Source: Lathyrus oleraceus | Taxonomy: Eukaryota; Streptophyta; Magnoliopsida; Fabales; Fabaceae | Reading direction: 5' to 3' | Length of the DNA stretch: 64,000 bases | Assembly (NCBI RefSeq): GCF_024323335.1 | Contig: NC_066580.1 | Coordinates: 86,103,391-86,167,390, forward strand | Position numbers and translations under genes: made by a program | The notes under the pieces: model-generated | What the model was told of the DNA's origin: nothing | The model's database searches: none | Seen by the model: only the letters and a program-made list of their open reading frames with translations | Part shown: piece by piece, positions 26,897 to 37,150 of the stretch | Layout: each line of letters opens with the position of its first letter | Position numbering within the stretch: the first letter of the stretch is position 1

Positions 26897-28489
26897 TTCC
26901 ATCCAGATAATAAACTGGGGAGGAAACTGAAATAATAATCATCCAAGAGAAAATAACTCCGTGGGAAATGAGAAAGGTTAAACTCTTTCTGCTTAAGGGG
27001 ATGACACTCTACAATTGAAGGAGGACAGACACACCGAATCTGCTTCGGAAAATAATATCATAAAAGTAAGGGATAGGAATAAAAAAATCGATGCGATAAG
27101 ATGCACAATGAAATATCTGATATTATGTTTTATGCATGCATATGTGTATATATGATTATGATTATGTTGACAAGACTAACACAAAGGATACAAATAACGA
27201 TGATTTGAATAATCATTACAACGCTCAACTAATCTCAACTAGATGGAAGCACTAACTAGAGAAAGTTCTAGGGATGAAAATAAATAATCTATCTTTGAAT
27301 AAATCAACTATGAATGGAGAAAGACATGGAGAGCATGCTTCCAATCAATCACGACAAAACTCTGCGGGAAGAGAGCACTACTGAAGGATGATCAACGAAA
27401 CATGTCGAGGATAGAGACGAATTTGCTGAGGATCCAAATTGTCAACACTGCGGGGAATTTTAAGTCAACACTATATCAAATGGGAGATAACCTTGCAGGG
27501 GACAAATTCAATGTTGCTCATAACCAAATACCGCAGGGAATGAGGGATCTTCTATTAGAAGATGAACTCCATCGGGGAATACAAGAGATAACACTCTGAG
27601 TGAGGAATCAAGCGTAATGCTGGGAATGCTAAGATCTGTCAAAACAAACCAAAGACCATCAAATTCCTCAATAATCATCAGATTCTTCTTGGAAATTGTG
27701 AAATAAACCAATTCCAAGGCAAAAATAACTGGATATGACTCATATAGGGGAGAAATTGTCGTGGTTAGGTAACACAAACAAATGCAAATGTGGAACGGGA
27801 AACCAAATAAAGTTTCCAGATATCTAGGGTCCAATCTTTCAAATCACAAATTGGGGGATACAAAGCATGAGCACCTTAGCTGGGGAAAATGAATTTGCAA
27901 AGGGGATCAATCATTAGCTCGACTGGGGATGAGACCCACCAACTCTACTGGGGATACAAAGCATGAGCACCTCAGCTGGGGATAAATGATGAAATGTTAG
28001 GGAGGAAAATAGTTACCAAACCAACTGCTTGGGAAAGACCAACAATGCTTCACACTTTAAGACTTACTTGTCGTTAGATTGTTGTTGACATTTCTTGCTG
28101 AAATCGATTATTATTAAAGTGAATGCTTTTATTATTTGAAGAAAAATAATTATTCATTAATTTATTTCAAAACTACCATCATAAAAAATTCAATTTTATT
28201 TAACAAAAGTAAATAAGAATAAAAGTAACGGGATAAAAGCTCAACTTCATTTAATAGAATGGTAGTCCACGAATGGCGGGACTCCATGGATCTGTACAAA
28301 GTTTGAGAATTGTAATTTATATGAAAAAGGGCTACATTGAATACAATGATCACTACTCTCCCTACCAACTTTGAAATCCGTTGTGCTCTTGTCTTCGGTT
28401 GAGAATGATGAACCAGAACCAAATGACTGCTCAAAACAACTTCAAAGATCAAGACCAGCCGAATGCAGTTACTTTCCATAGTCCCTAAT

Positions 28490-28645
28490 TTTTGCCTAGA
28501 TTCCCCCAAGGTGGGTACTCAATCTACCAGGATAAATTTTCTGTTTTATGTCTCTAACTTTTTCTCGGATTGCGCTTTCGGGTTTTCAATCCACCGAGAC
28601 GCTCATTTTTTTCCTAATTCGCCCTTTCAGGTTTTCAATTTAGTG
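28490..28645 (-). other. Three post-pol stem-loops, element A
   Basis: On the minus strand, just behind the pol stop, lie CTAAATT/AATTAG (28643-28614, imperfect), GGATTG/CAATCC (28592-28567, perfect) and TAGATT/AATCTA (28526-28497, perfect). Each is followed by an A-rich GGCAAAAATTAG-like sequence. They occupy the same place and order as three stem-loops in element C (59250-59398). Confidence 0.6.
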
Positions 28646-28913
28646 AATTATTCTTTTCTTTTTAGGAGAAGTATTTCTTGATTGCATCGACATTCACAAG
28701 ACGATTGAACTCTTCACCATCCATAGTTGTAAGAATCAAAACACCAACTGAAAAGGCTCTCTTTACAACATATAGGCCTTCATAATTAGGAGTTCATTTG
28801 CCCCTAGCATCAGGTTTGAAAGATAAAATCTTATTGAGCACGAGGTCACCTTTTTAGAACACACGAGGCTTGACCTTCTTATCAAAAGCTTTCTTCATTC
28901 TCTGTTGATATAA

Positions 28914-29576
28914 CTAGCCATGACATATGGTAGTTAATCTCTTATCTTCAATTAAATTCAACTGATCATATCTCGTTTGACACGATTCAGCTTCTGTCAA
29001 CTTGGCTTCCATCAAGACACACACTGATGGGATCTCAACCTCCACGGGGAGCATAACTCCCATGCCATAAATGATAGAGAAAGGGGTTTCCCCTGTTGAA
29101 TGTAGATGGATGTATGGTACCAATGCAAGGTGTATTGGCAATATATCATGCCAATCCTTGTTCGTCACAACCATTTTCTGAATGATCTTCTTAATATTTT
29201 TGTTTGCAGCTTCAACAACCATGTTCATCTTGGGTCTGCAGGGAGAAGAATTATGATGCGAAATCTTGAAGTCTTTGCAAAGAGATTCCACCATATTATT
29301 ATTCAAGTTAGATCCATTATTAGTAATTATCTTACTTGGCACACCATAACGACATATAATCTGATTCTTGATAAACCTTACAATAACTTGCTTGGTTACA
29401 TTTGCGTACGATGTCGCTTCAACCCACTTTGTGAAGTAATCAATAGCCACCAGAATAAAACGACGTTCATTCGAAGCTTTGGGTTCAATCATACCAATCA
29501 TATCAATTCCCCACATGGAGAAGGGACATGGAGAGGAAATGACGTTCAATAGTGTCGGAGGAACATGAATCTGCAT
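28914..29576 (-). pseudogene. Integrase catalytic core of element A
   Basis: About 220 codons are open. GIDMIGMIEP supplies the first catalytic Asp. The second should lie in a TDNGSN motif but reads TNNGSN, so it is changed to Asn. The Glu is present in VEAANKNIKK. RYDQLNLIEDKRL follows, as in element C. The frame ends at a CAG-to-TAG-type stop after CHG; homologous sequence continues with more stops to 28662. Loss of a catalytic acid means that even this readable part should be inactive. Confidence 0.85.
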
Positions 29577-29577
29577 A

Positions 29578-29825
29578 AATTTGACACTTATGGCATTTCT
29601 TCACAAACTTGCAACAGTCAGATTCCATTGTCAACCAATATTAATCTGCTCTCAACATCTTCTTTGTCATAGCATGTCCATTGAAATGAGTACCAAAGGA
29701 ACCTTCATGGACTTCAGTCATCAATAGGTCTGCTTCGTGTATATCCATGCATATGAGCAAAACCATATCAGAATTTCTCTTATAAAGCACATCACCATTT
29801 AGGTAGAAGTTGCCAGCTAATATCA
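29578..29825 (-). pseudogene. Integrase N-terminal zinc region of element A
   Basis: The reading includes LAGNFYLNGDVLYKRN, HEGSFGTH and, beyond a stop at 29641-29643, CCKFVKKCHKCQ. The His and Cys pairs fit the HHCC zinc-binding region of retroviral-type integrases. A small deletion near 29575 puts the core domain in another frame. Confidence 0.75.
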
Positions 29826-30667
29826 AAATACCATGGCTTATCATGTTTGTCTTCTTCAATAGCCAATACGTGAGCTGACTTATCAAGACGCATCACAGTC
29901 AAATTAGGTACTTCATTCCAAATATTCACCACAATCATTGAAGCCAACATTGCAAGAGCATTTGCCATCAGGTTTTCATCTCGAGGGATATGATGAAACT
30001 CAACCTTTGCAAAGAAAGTTGAAATCCTCCTCGCATAATCTCTATTTGATATTAACCCAGGTTGATTAGTCTCCCATTCACCTTTGATTTGATTCACATC
30101 CAAACCTGAATCTCCATAGACGTCAAGATATTTATTTTTGAGATCAATGGCCTCTTCAAGCTCCATAATGCAAGCTTCATATTCAGCCATATTGTTTGTA
30201 CACTTAAAGGTCAATCTAGTTGTAAATGGAAAATAAGTGTCGTGAGGAGTAATAATCACTGCCCCAATTCCATTACAATAAGAATTAACAGCTCCATCAA
30301 ATACCATATCCCAATGGGAACTACATTTTGGCCCTTCTTCAAGCAATGGTTTCTCATAATCTTTCATCTTCAAGTACAAAATCTCTACATCAGGAAAATC
30401 ATATTGCACTGACTGATAATCTTCAATAGGTTGGTGAGACAAATGGTCAGCCAAGACACTACCTTTAATTGCTTTTTGAGATCGGTATTCAATATCATAC
30501 TCAGATAGCAACATCTGCCAACAAGCGATCCTCCCAGTTAAAGCAGGCTTCTCAAAAATGTACTTGATTGGATCCATTTTGGATATCAACCAAGTAGTAT
30601 GATTCAACATATACTGGCGCAGACGCTTAGCAGCCCAAGCCAATGCGTAACATGTCTTCTCAAGCAT
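29826..30667 (-). pseudogene. RNase H plus second (aRNase H-type) domain, readable part of element A pol
   Basis: An open stretch begins just behind a stop at 30674. It holds the end of the first RNase H (ALAWAAKRLRQYM, LADHLSHQP) and then a second RNase H with FDGAVN, AEYEACIMELEEA, YGDSGL and HIPRDEN. A second RNase H at this point is the hallmark of the Tat/Ogre branch. The late catalytic Asp expected in the ADALA motif is Asn here (ANALA). Homology ends near 29826, where a frame break leads into the integrase N-terminus. Confidence 0.8.
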
Positions 30668-31021
30668 AGAATACTAAGTCTCACAGTCGGTGAACTTCTT
30701 ATTGAGGTAGTAAATTGCATACTATTTCTTTCCTGATTCATCTTGATGACCAAGAACATAAGCCATACTCTCATCAAGCACAGTCAAATACATGAACAAC
30801 GGTCTTCCTTCAACAGGTGGAGACAAAGTCGGAGGTTCAAGCCATTAATCTTTGATATTGTCAAAAGCTTTCTGGAAATCCTCGGTCCAATCACAAGATT
30901 GATCTTTTCGAAGAAGCTTTAATATAGGCGCACATGTGGCAGTCATATGCGATATGAATCTTGAGATATAATCCAAGCGGCCAAGAAATCCTCTGACTTA
31001 CTTCTCAGTTTTCAGCGCAGG

Positions 31022-34000
31022 TGTAGCGGGGTTTTCGTTACCTTTAGGTTTATTGACTAAACCAAAATTAAACATACAATTCGAGTCGCCACCGCACTTT
31101 CATTTGTTCAAAGGAAAGGCTAAAAAGCGAACAAAATCCAAGTAAAAAGTTTTATCAAATCAAAAACTAATAAAAATGTCAGCGATCTGGGTAAGGGGGT
31201 TGATTATGAAATGGGAAGGTTTTATGCACCCAAAACATCCTTAGTACTCTAAGGGAACCCTTTTTACAAATACATGTTGTAGGTTGATATTTGTGAAATT
31301 ATTTGTACAAAAAGATTGGGGGGATGAGAAAAGAATGAATTATATTTACAAATTTTATTGTTTGAATGGATGAACCCATTGCCTACGTACCATCACAAAG
31401 GAGGATCAAAACCTCGTAGTTCGGGATAAAAAAGTCACAAAGATTGGTGAATTGATTTGATCAAAAGCCTTAAGGTCTTTTGTTATCAAAGGGAGAAAAC
31501 TCAACCTAAACCAACAATCCACCATGTGAGGAAAGCTTCAACATACTAGTGAGGGGTTAACCCTGTAATAAGTATGGAAGACTTATAATCCAATCACTAA
31601 GGATGAGGTGAGATTTACATCAACCACTAGGATAACTCAAACCTATAACTAATGTTTATGAAAAGTTTTAACAAAGGTGGCCATTGGAACCACAAAAACA
31701 ACTTGAAGTGAGTTGTATTTACAAGTTAGATGTATTTACAAAAATGAAGTCAAAGTAGGATTAAGATTCATTCACAATGAGTATTAATGACATTTTTTTG
31801 AAAATTCAAAGGCATAAAACCTAGGTTTCTAGTTTGAAACAAAGTCAAAGTTTGAAGAAAAAGATTTTTTTTGCTTGGGTTAGAGTGAGGAAAAGAAGAT
31901 AAGAGCTAGTACTAAAGCAATGCAAAGATAAGAGGGGGAAGATAAAACCCTTGGAGTTCCTTTTCTTGAAATCATAGAGATAATTCAAGATACTCCTTTC
32001 CTTTGGACTTAACACACAATCAAGCAATCAAACAATTTAGATTCAAGCTCCTAGGATCTCCATTTGGCTTGTCTCTCTTAACTTGGCTATTCATGACAAT
32101 GGTCCTCTTTACTATCTCAAAATGGAATCCCTATTACACAAGAGCAAACATCAAAAAGTTCACAACACAATAAGGGCAATTGACAAAGAATAAGTTTAGA
32201 TGAGAAGTCCTTTAAAGTCAACTTTGAAATTTAGCATTCTAAAGGCATGAGGCATAGTTGCTCTTCAACAACTTTAGCATTCTAAAGGCATGATGCCTAG
32301 TTGCTCTTGAACTCCTTTAAGCATGGGTATGTCCTAGTTCTAAGTCCTTTCTCCTTTTTGCATTAGGTTCACACAAAACAAATACAAAACAATCACAAGA
32401 CAACAATATATTTATATATACAATAATGAGCTCAAATGAGCAAAAGGAAAATGACATAAACATAAAATATGTGCTCAAGTGAGCAAAATGAAAAGCAATA
32501 TGAATAAATGAGCAAGAAGTAAATGACATTAAAAATAAATTGTAAGAAATTAAATGCTCAAATTAAACTTAGTAATTAGTATGGTTATGTTAGTTTGTCA
32601 TAAGATAATGTAGCTCTATGTTAGGCAATCGTAAGTGGACTAATGTAGTAGTCACACCTATCTGAGGCCGGTCAATAAAACTATAGGCAAATAAACACAA
32701 GTTAGAGATCATGACTAGTAAGCCAAGCTCCACAAACTTGCCATGCCAAAACAAAAGGGGAAGAGCCTTGTATGGACTTTAGTTTTTTTCCTTGACCAAG
32801 AAGCAATCTATCTTGGACAGAAAATAACTCACTTGATCTTGGATCAAGTTGAGTTTGGTTTGGATCAAAGAGGTTAAACCTCTCATTTTTCAAGACCAAC
32901 CATAAGACATTAACTTATTGGCCAAATGGTGAAAAGAAAGGGATGAAGATGAAATGGATGAAAAGAGAATTCAAACATTAAACTCAATTGATCAAAGGTG
33001 AGCCAAGTCATCATCAATCAATGCCAAACAGAAAAGAAATGAAGATTACAAGTCAACAAGTCAATCATATTTTTTTGGTATTTTTTGAATTAAAATAAAA
33101 TGCAAAATAAAATAATCAAAATATGGTTAAACCTCAAATTTAATTCAAATCAACTTCAACAAGTCCAATTAAATGCTCATAGGTCTATTTATGGATGAAA
33201 AGACAAATTTTCTCAATAATTTTTTAAATCAGAAACTATTTAAAAACAATTAAAAACAATAAAAAATAACACAATATGAACTAAAATCTCAAATCAAATA
33301 AGAAATTGATGAGACTATTTTTCATTGACTTATCATGATCCGTAGGTGTTAGGAAAATATTTTTGTATTTTTTAAAATATCAAAAGGTATTTTAAAATGA
33401 ATTAAAACTATTAAAAACCAAATAATTCCCAAAGAATATCAAATGAAGTCACAAAAATAATTAAAAATCAAAATATGAAACTAGATTTTTCAAGATTTTT
33501 TCTGGCATTGGTCTCACATTTTTGTGACTTCAAATAAAATATTTATGAATTTTTAAAAATAAAAGGAATTAACAGAAATTAAAATAAAATAGGAATAATA
33601 GGAAAATGCGCAGCCATCAGATCAATTCATTAATTGACGTGGCAAGGAATCAAGGGCTCAGAGGCGCGGATACATGGCGATCTCAAGTCAAGCACGCATC
33701 ACATAAAACAAGTAATCACATTGGATGGTCAAGATTATAACATTTAGACACGATCCAAGGGCTGTACAACAAACACGTGGGGATGGTGGTGGAAACCACC
33801 ATCTTCTCCGGCGATCCAACAATTTCCGGCCACCAGGCGCAAGAAAATAAATAGTAATGAAAATGAAATGTAAGGACAGGTGATGTACATCACCACTGTA
33901 ACCATGGATCACCCTCACTCTTCCTATTTAGAGAGAAATGTGAGATGGAAGATCATGGTATGTCAATTGGAATGGCACGATTTGAACAATTAAGACCACC

Positions 34001-34203
34001 ATTGGCCTGCCTCAAGTGAGAGGACTTCAGGAAACCACACAAACCAAAGAAAATCACATTGAATTGCAAGATCTAGATCAAAAAAGTTTGAGGTTCTACC
34101 TCTGAAATGAAGCTTCAAATGCCACGAATTCTTCAAGATCTTGATCTGCTTTTGCCCTGGAAGTGTGATGGAGATGATAGGTTAAGGAATTGAGCTTTGG
34201 AAA
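31022..34203 (-). mobile_element. 5' LTR portion of element A (3.2 kb visible)
   Basis: The minus-strand end is CCGCTACA, as in the element C LTR. The region just inside (31060-31140) matches the end of that LTR, including TTTGTTCGCTTTTTAGCC and GTGCGGTGGCGACTCGAA. The other LTR end is not seen; at 34204 another LTR-like sequence (B) starts. A 43-bp segment is duplicated at 32231 and 32274. No gene is visible in this stretch; short open frames are chance. Confidence 0.75.
34199..34203. other. Candidate left target-site duplication of element B (GGAAA)
   Basis: These are the five bases in front of TGTAACAACCCG. The matching right copy would lie outside the window. Confidence 0.3.
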
Positions 34204-34793
34204 TGTAACAACCCGTATAATATATATCTAGAATAATATCATACAAGTGTTAAATTTTGGTATTGTCAAAACATAAGTGCCTAATGGCATCAATATATAT
34301 ACATATCCAAACTAAAAACATCAATGGAACATGTTATACAATAATGCCTAAATAATAAAATCTAAGAACTATGTGCAATATCTTTATTGCACACCACTCC
34401 ATAGCGGAAGATCATAATAAACAGCATCCCTTGAAACATCCATAACAGCTTCTCAAAATTCAACCTGTAATGATTACCTCAAAAATAACAACAATAATGG
34501 GATGAGATAATAATCTCAGTGAGTTCTCCTATCCTATAGGTCCACTTGGCTCTACAGGGTTTTCTAATCAGTATTCAACTCATATCCAACTCAAGTTAAC
34601 AAGGGAACGAAGACTTGAGCGATAGGGAACTATCTCGCAATTGTATGGCAACATGCATCTGAGTTCTCATAACTCAACCACGATCATTATTCAGATCACG
34701 ACGCATCAATTCCCGAACGGACTTACGTCTAAGCCAGGCCCGGTCCATGCATGCTCGTATGATTCGACTTTCACGGTGGATATCAGGTTCCCC

Positions 34794-34890
34794 TATGGGA
34801 CTCACACCCACTTTTAAGAACCATCACTCGTATGGGACTCTAACCCACTTTGAGTATCTTTCACCGTATGGGACTCTAACCCACTTAGTT
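34794..34890. repeat. Three ~36-bp tandem repeats
   Basis: TATGGGACTC followed by an ACCCACTT stretch recurs at 34794, 34831 and 34867 inside the B LTR. Confidence 0.8.
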
Positions 34891-35050
34891 GTCCACCTTT
34901 CCCCCATGTCCGCCATGGTTGGGGCACAAACCCAATTGAGGCTCGAATCATTGGTCCCACATCCCAATGCTTACTCATCTAAGTATACAAAAAGAGATGT
35001 GTACCACCACAGAAAAACAAATATTCTGAATATATGATCGATTCCATAAT

Positions 35051-35122
35051 CATTGGTTCCATGAACCATAACAAAATTCGGTTCCACAAATCATTGGTTC
35101 CATGAACCATAACAAAATTCAT
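35051..35122. repeat. Two 41-bp tandem repeats with a small palindrome
   Basis: CATTGGTTCCATGAACCATA starts at 35051 and at 35092. GGTTCCATGAACC within it is an inverted repeat with a 3-bp centre. Confidence 0.85.
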
Positions 35123-35873
35123 TAATCACAGGTGACTTCATTCACCACATTACATAAATAATAACATCGCATGTTCCATACAATGTGTCTCGTTCTTAAT
35201 CATGGCAACAATTCGTCCACGACCTCACATAAGCGTCGTACGAATGAATATCGTATTCTCATACATATATCACATATGTTCCATAACCTAGATCATATTT
35301 CTAAGTTATTAATCACGTTATTCTCCTAGGTTTCCTCACTCATCTTTGTAAAGTTTTAATCATGTTACTCCACCTTACACATAACAACAATATTTAATTT
35401 TCATCATGATAAAATTCATGGCATTTATAAATCACATAATATTTTATAACATGGAATAATAATAATAGCTCTTTACGTTATCTTTCTAACGCATCCGTCC
35501 ATGTCCAAAATGGAGACATACCACTCAATTAACTCATTAATCTATCTTAATCAAGATTTAGATTAATATTTATTCATTGCATAAGCATTCAACAACAACC
35601 TGTCTAGCCTAGTGAAACAGGGAAATTTTCCAATTTCCTTTAATTCTCAGAAACTTCTTTCCTTAAATAATTCCTCTTTTATTTTCCTTTCCATCTACCA
35701 TTTTTACCTACCATTTTCACATAAAATGATTTTTCAACAACAACCAACATGATATCAACGCATAGCATGGATAGGGAGCATGAACACAACAAGTTCAACA
35801 CAATTTACACAAACCCTAAACCCCACAAATATATATTATTTTCCCCCAAATGCTAAAACTATTTAAGAACTCA

Positions 35874-36118
35874 CCTAGTAGAAGAAGAAGATGAAGTTGG
35901 TGATGATGAAGATGAGATGATGGTGTTGATGAACATGCTCTTCATGAGCTTTCCATCTTCTTTCTCTTTTCTTCTTCCTCCTCTTCCTCTTTCTTCTTTC
36001 CTTCTCTTTTTCTTCTTTTCCCTTTCTGATATCTCTCACTCTCTCTTACCTACTTCTTCTTATCTCTTTTCCTTTCTCTTTTCTTTTCCACCACACATAT
36101 ACTATATAATATATATAA
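35874..36118 (-). promoter_or_regulatory. Promoter-like block of the B LTR, repeated in each array unit
   Basis: On the minus strand a TATA-rich segment (TTATATATATTATATAG, about 36118-36102) is followed by about 200 nt of GA-rich leader and then by CTACTAG|GTGAGT, a strong splice-donor-like site at 35875/35874. This order fits an LTR promoter with a purine-rich leader. Every unit has the block; several have CTACTAT|GTGAGT instead. Activity is inference. Confidence 0.4.
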
Positions 36119-36424
36119 ATGATATATAATATTAAGTAGTATCATAAAATATCTCAATTGGTATTTTATCTTCGAGCACCAATTGACCAATTATTAATGT
36201 TACCAAAAATGTCCTCTCTTGTAATTATTAATATTGGTATGTCTCTTTTATTAATAATTAATCTCTTTAGATTTCACTGGTTACTCTATTGGTCCTAATT
36301 GACAACATTTAGAGCACATAGGAGCTCTAATTGTTACAACTAACAAAAGATATAGTACACAGGAATTCAATTGATCTCAACTGACAACTAATTGAGCATT
36401 TAAGGGAATATGGGATATTTCATT

Positions 36425-36435
36425 CTCCCCCCCTT
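36425..36435 (-). other. Polypurine tract of element B
   Basis: The minus-strand sequence AAGGGGGGGAG lies immediately before the LTR start TGAAATATCCC. It is repeated in most array units at the equivalent place, with small changes (for example CCCTCCC near 41055 and 47236). Confidence 0.5.
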
Positions 36436-37042
36436 AAATTGAAATTCGCCCTCGAATTTCCTTCACTCAGAGAACAAACAAACCTTGAATCAACATCTTA
36501 GACCAACACTTGACCTCTCTTCAATTTCAAGTCTCTGACATACTTATTCTTCTAACTTATCTTTGCAGACAAATTTCCTTCTTTCATGAACTCTTGAAAC
36601 TTCTTTATTTCCATCACAATCTCATTCTGATATTGGATTAACATTTAAACCTGCTCTCACTTAATTCCTCTTATATACCGCTCAACATTAGTGGGTCACT
36701 TTCTTCCCGGAAACCACGACTTCCCTTCCTTATACTATGTTACACAAAACATAATTACAACACCTTATTTGGACTTGGTTAATCAATACTCATTAATTCT
36801 TCATAAGAAAATTTATTGATTCCCTGACCACAATAACATTGACTACTGTTTTCTTAGTATTCCTTCAATAAATGTGACAATTTGTAATATGTTTATCGAT
36901 AATCTTATAAACTTCACTTGATCTGATAATGTATGTTGCAGCCTCTACTTCAATCGTTTCCCTTCTCTCGTACTACTCCAATGAGATAGAACCATTAGCA
37001 CGCGATTGTTTTACTCTCATCCTTACCTCCATTCTCTTCCAT

Positions 37043-37150
37043 GTTAACCGGTTAACCTAAAACATTAACCGGTTAACCTCTCACGAAACTGCCCAGAAAC
37101 TGAATTTTGCTACGTGTTAACCGGTTAACTCATAGCTTTAACCGGTTAAC
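37043..37150. repeat. Cluster of four TTAACCGGTTAA palindromes (unit 1; repeated in each unit)
   Basis: GTTAACCGGTTAAC is a perfect 14-bp palindrome at 37043-37056 and 37116-37129; the 12-bp core also occurs at 37065-37076 and 37138-37149. The cluster recurs in each unit, for example 38583-38690, 40126-40232 and 41666-41775. Later units carry changed copies such as TTAACCGATTAA and TTAACCAGTTAA. Confidence 0.95.

Larger units (their letters stand above)
25852..28661 (-). mobile_element. 3' untranslated region of element A
   Basis: This 2.8 kb between the pol stop (28662-28664) and the LTR start has no credible gene. It holds irregular repeats built on ACATATCAAGGAT and on AGTTACTGGGTAGAAG (complement of the CCCAGTAACCGGT motif in the element C 3' UTR). 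A 36-bp stretch ending in AGCTGGGGA is repeated near 27853 and 27952. The post-pol hairpins are annotated separately. Confidence 0.65.
28662..31021 (-). pseudogene. Decayed Ogre/Tat pol: RT end, RNase H, second RNase H, integrase
   Basis: From 31021 downward the frame reads RT thumb sequence (VRGFLGRLDYISRF), RNase H (MLEKTCYALAWAAKRLRQYM), a second RNase H, the integrase zinc region, the integrase core and a C-terminal part ending at a stop at 28662-28664. In-frame stops sit at 30845, 30722, 30674, 29641 and near 28917, with frame breaks near 29825 and 29575. The reading therefore moves between frames and no full protein can be made. In an intact element this polyprotein would reverse-transcribe the RNA, degrade it and integrate the DNA copy. 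Many changes are C-to-T or G-to-A, as expected of long-methylated DNA. Confidence 0.9.
25295..34203 (-). mobile_element. Element A: decayed, rearranged Ogre/Tat-type Ty3/gypsy retrotransposon
   Basis: Read on the minus strand from right to left there is an LTR portion ending CCGCTACA (31022), a broken pol, a long 3' UTR, an LTR start TGTAAGACCCCAAATTTTG (25851) and, about 140 bp on, a gag-pro fragment. LTR ends, post-pol hairpins and pol sequence match the Ogre-type element C in this window. The presence of a second RNase H between the normal RNase H and integrase is characteristic of the Tat/Ogre lineage. PBS, most of gag-pro and most of RT are absent between LTR and pol. Many stops and frameshifts show that it is old and cannot encode its own transposition. 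Confidence 0.85.
34204..36422 (-). mobile_element. LTR of a Ty3/gypsy-like element B (about 2.2 kb)
   Basis: The stretch begins TGTAACAACCCG and ends GGGATATTTCA, a TG...CA pair. Right beside it on the minus strand is a purine run AAGGGGGGGAG preceded by GGAAATTCGAGGGCGAATTT, resembling the end of pol and the polypurine tract of plant chromovirus-like elements. That orders it as a 3' LTR on the minus strand. Only one copy of its left 1.4 kb is present; the right 0.8 kb is part of the tandem array. No coding region of B is visible, so the lineage is uncertain. Confidence 0.55.

Noticed and set aside
29106..29552. 148-codon plus-strand frame
   Set aside because: It is antisense to the integrase core of element A.
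35917..36129. 70-codon plus-strand frame rich in Ser, Phe and Leu, repeated in all array units
   Set aside because: It is a translation of the pyrimidine-rich tract; it persists because the units are near copies, and the likely transcript runs on the other strand.
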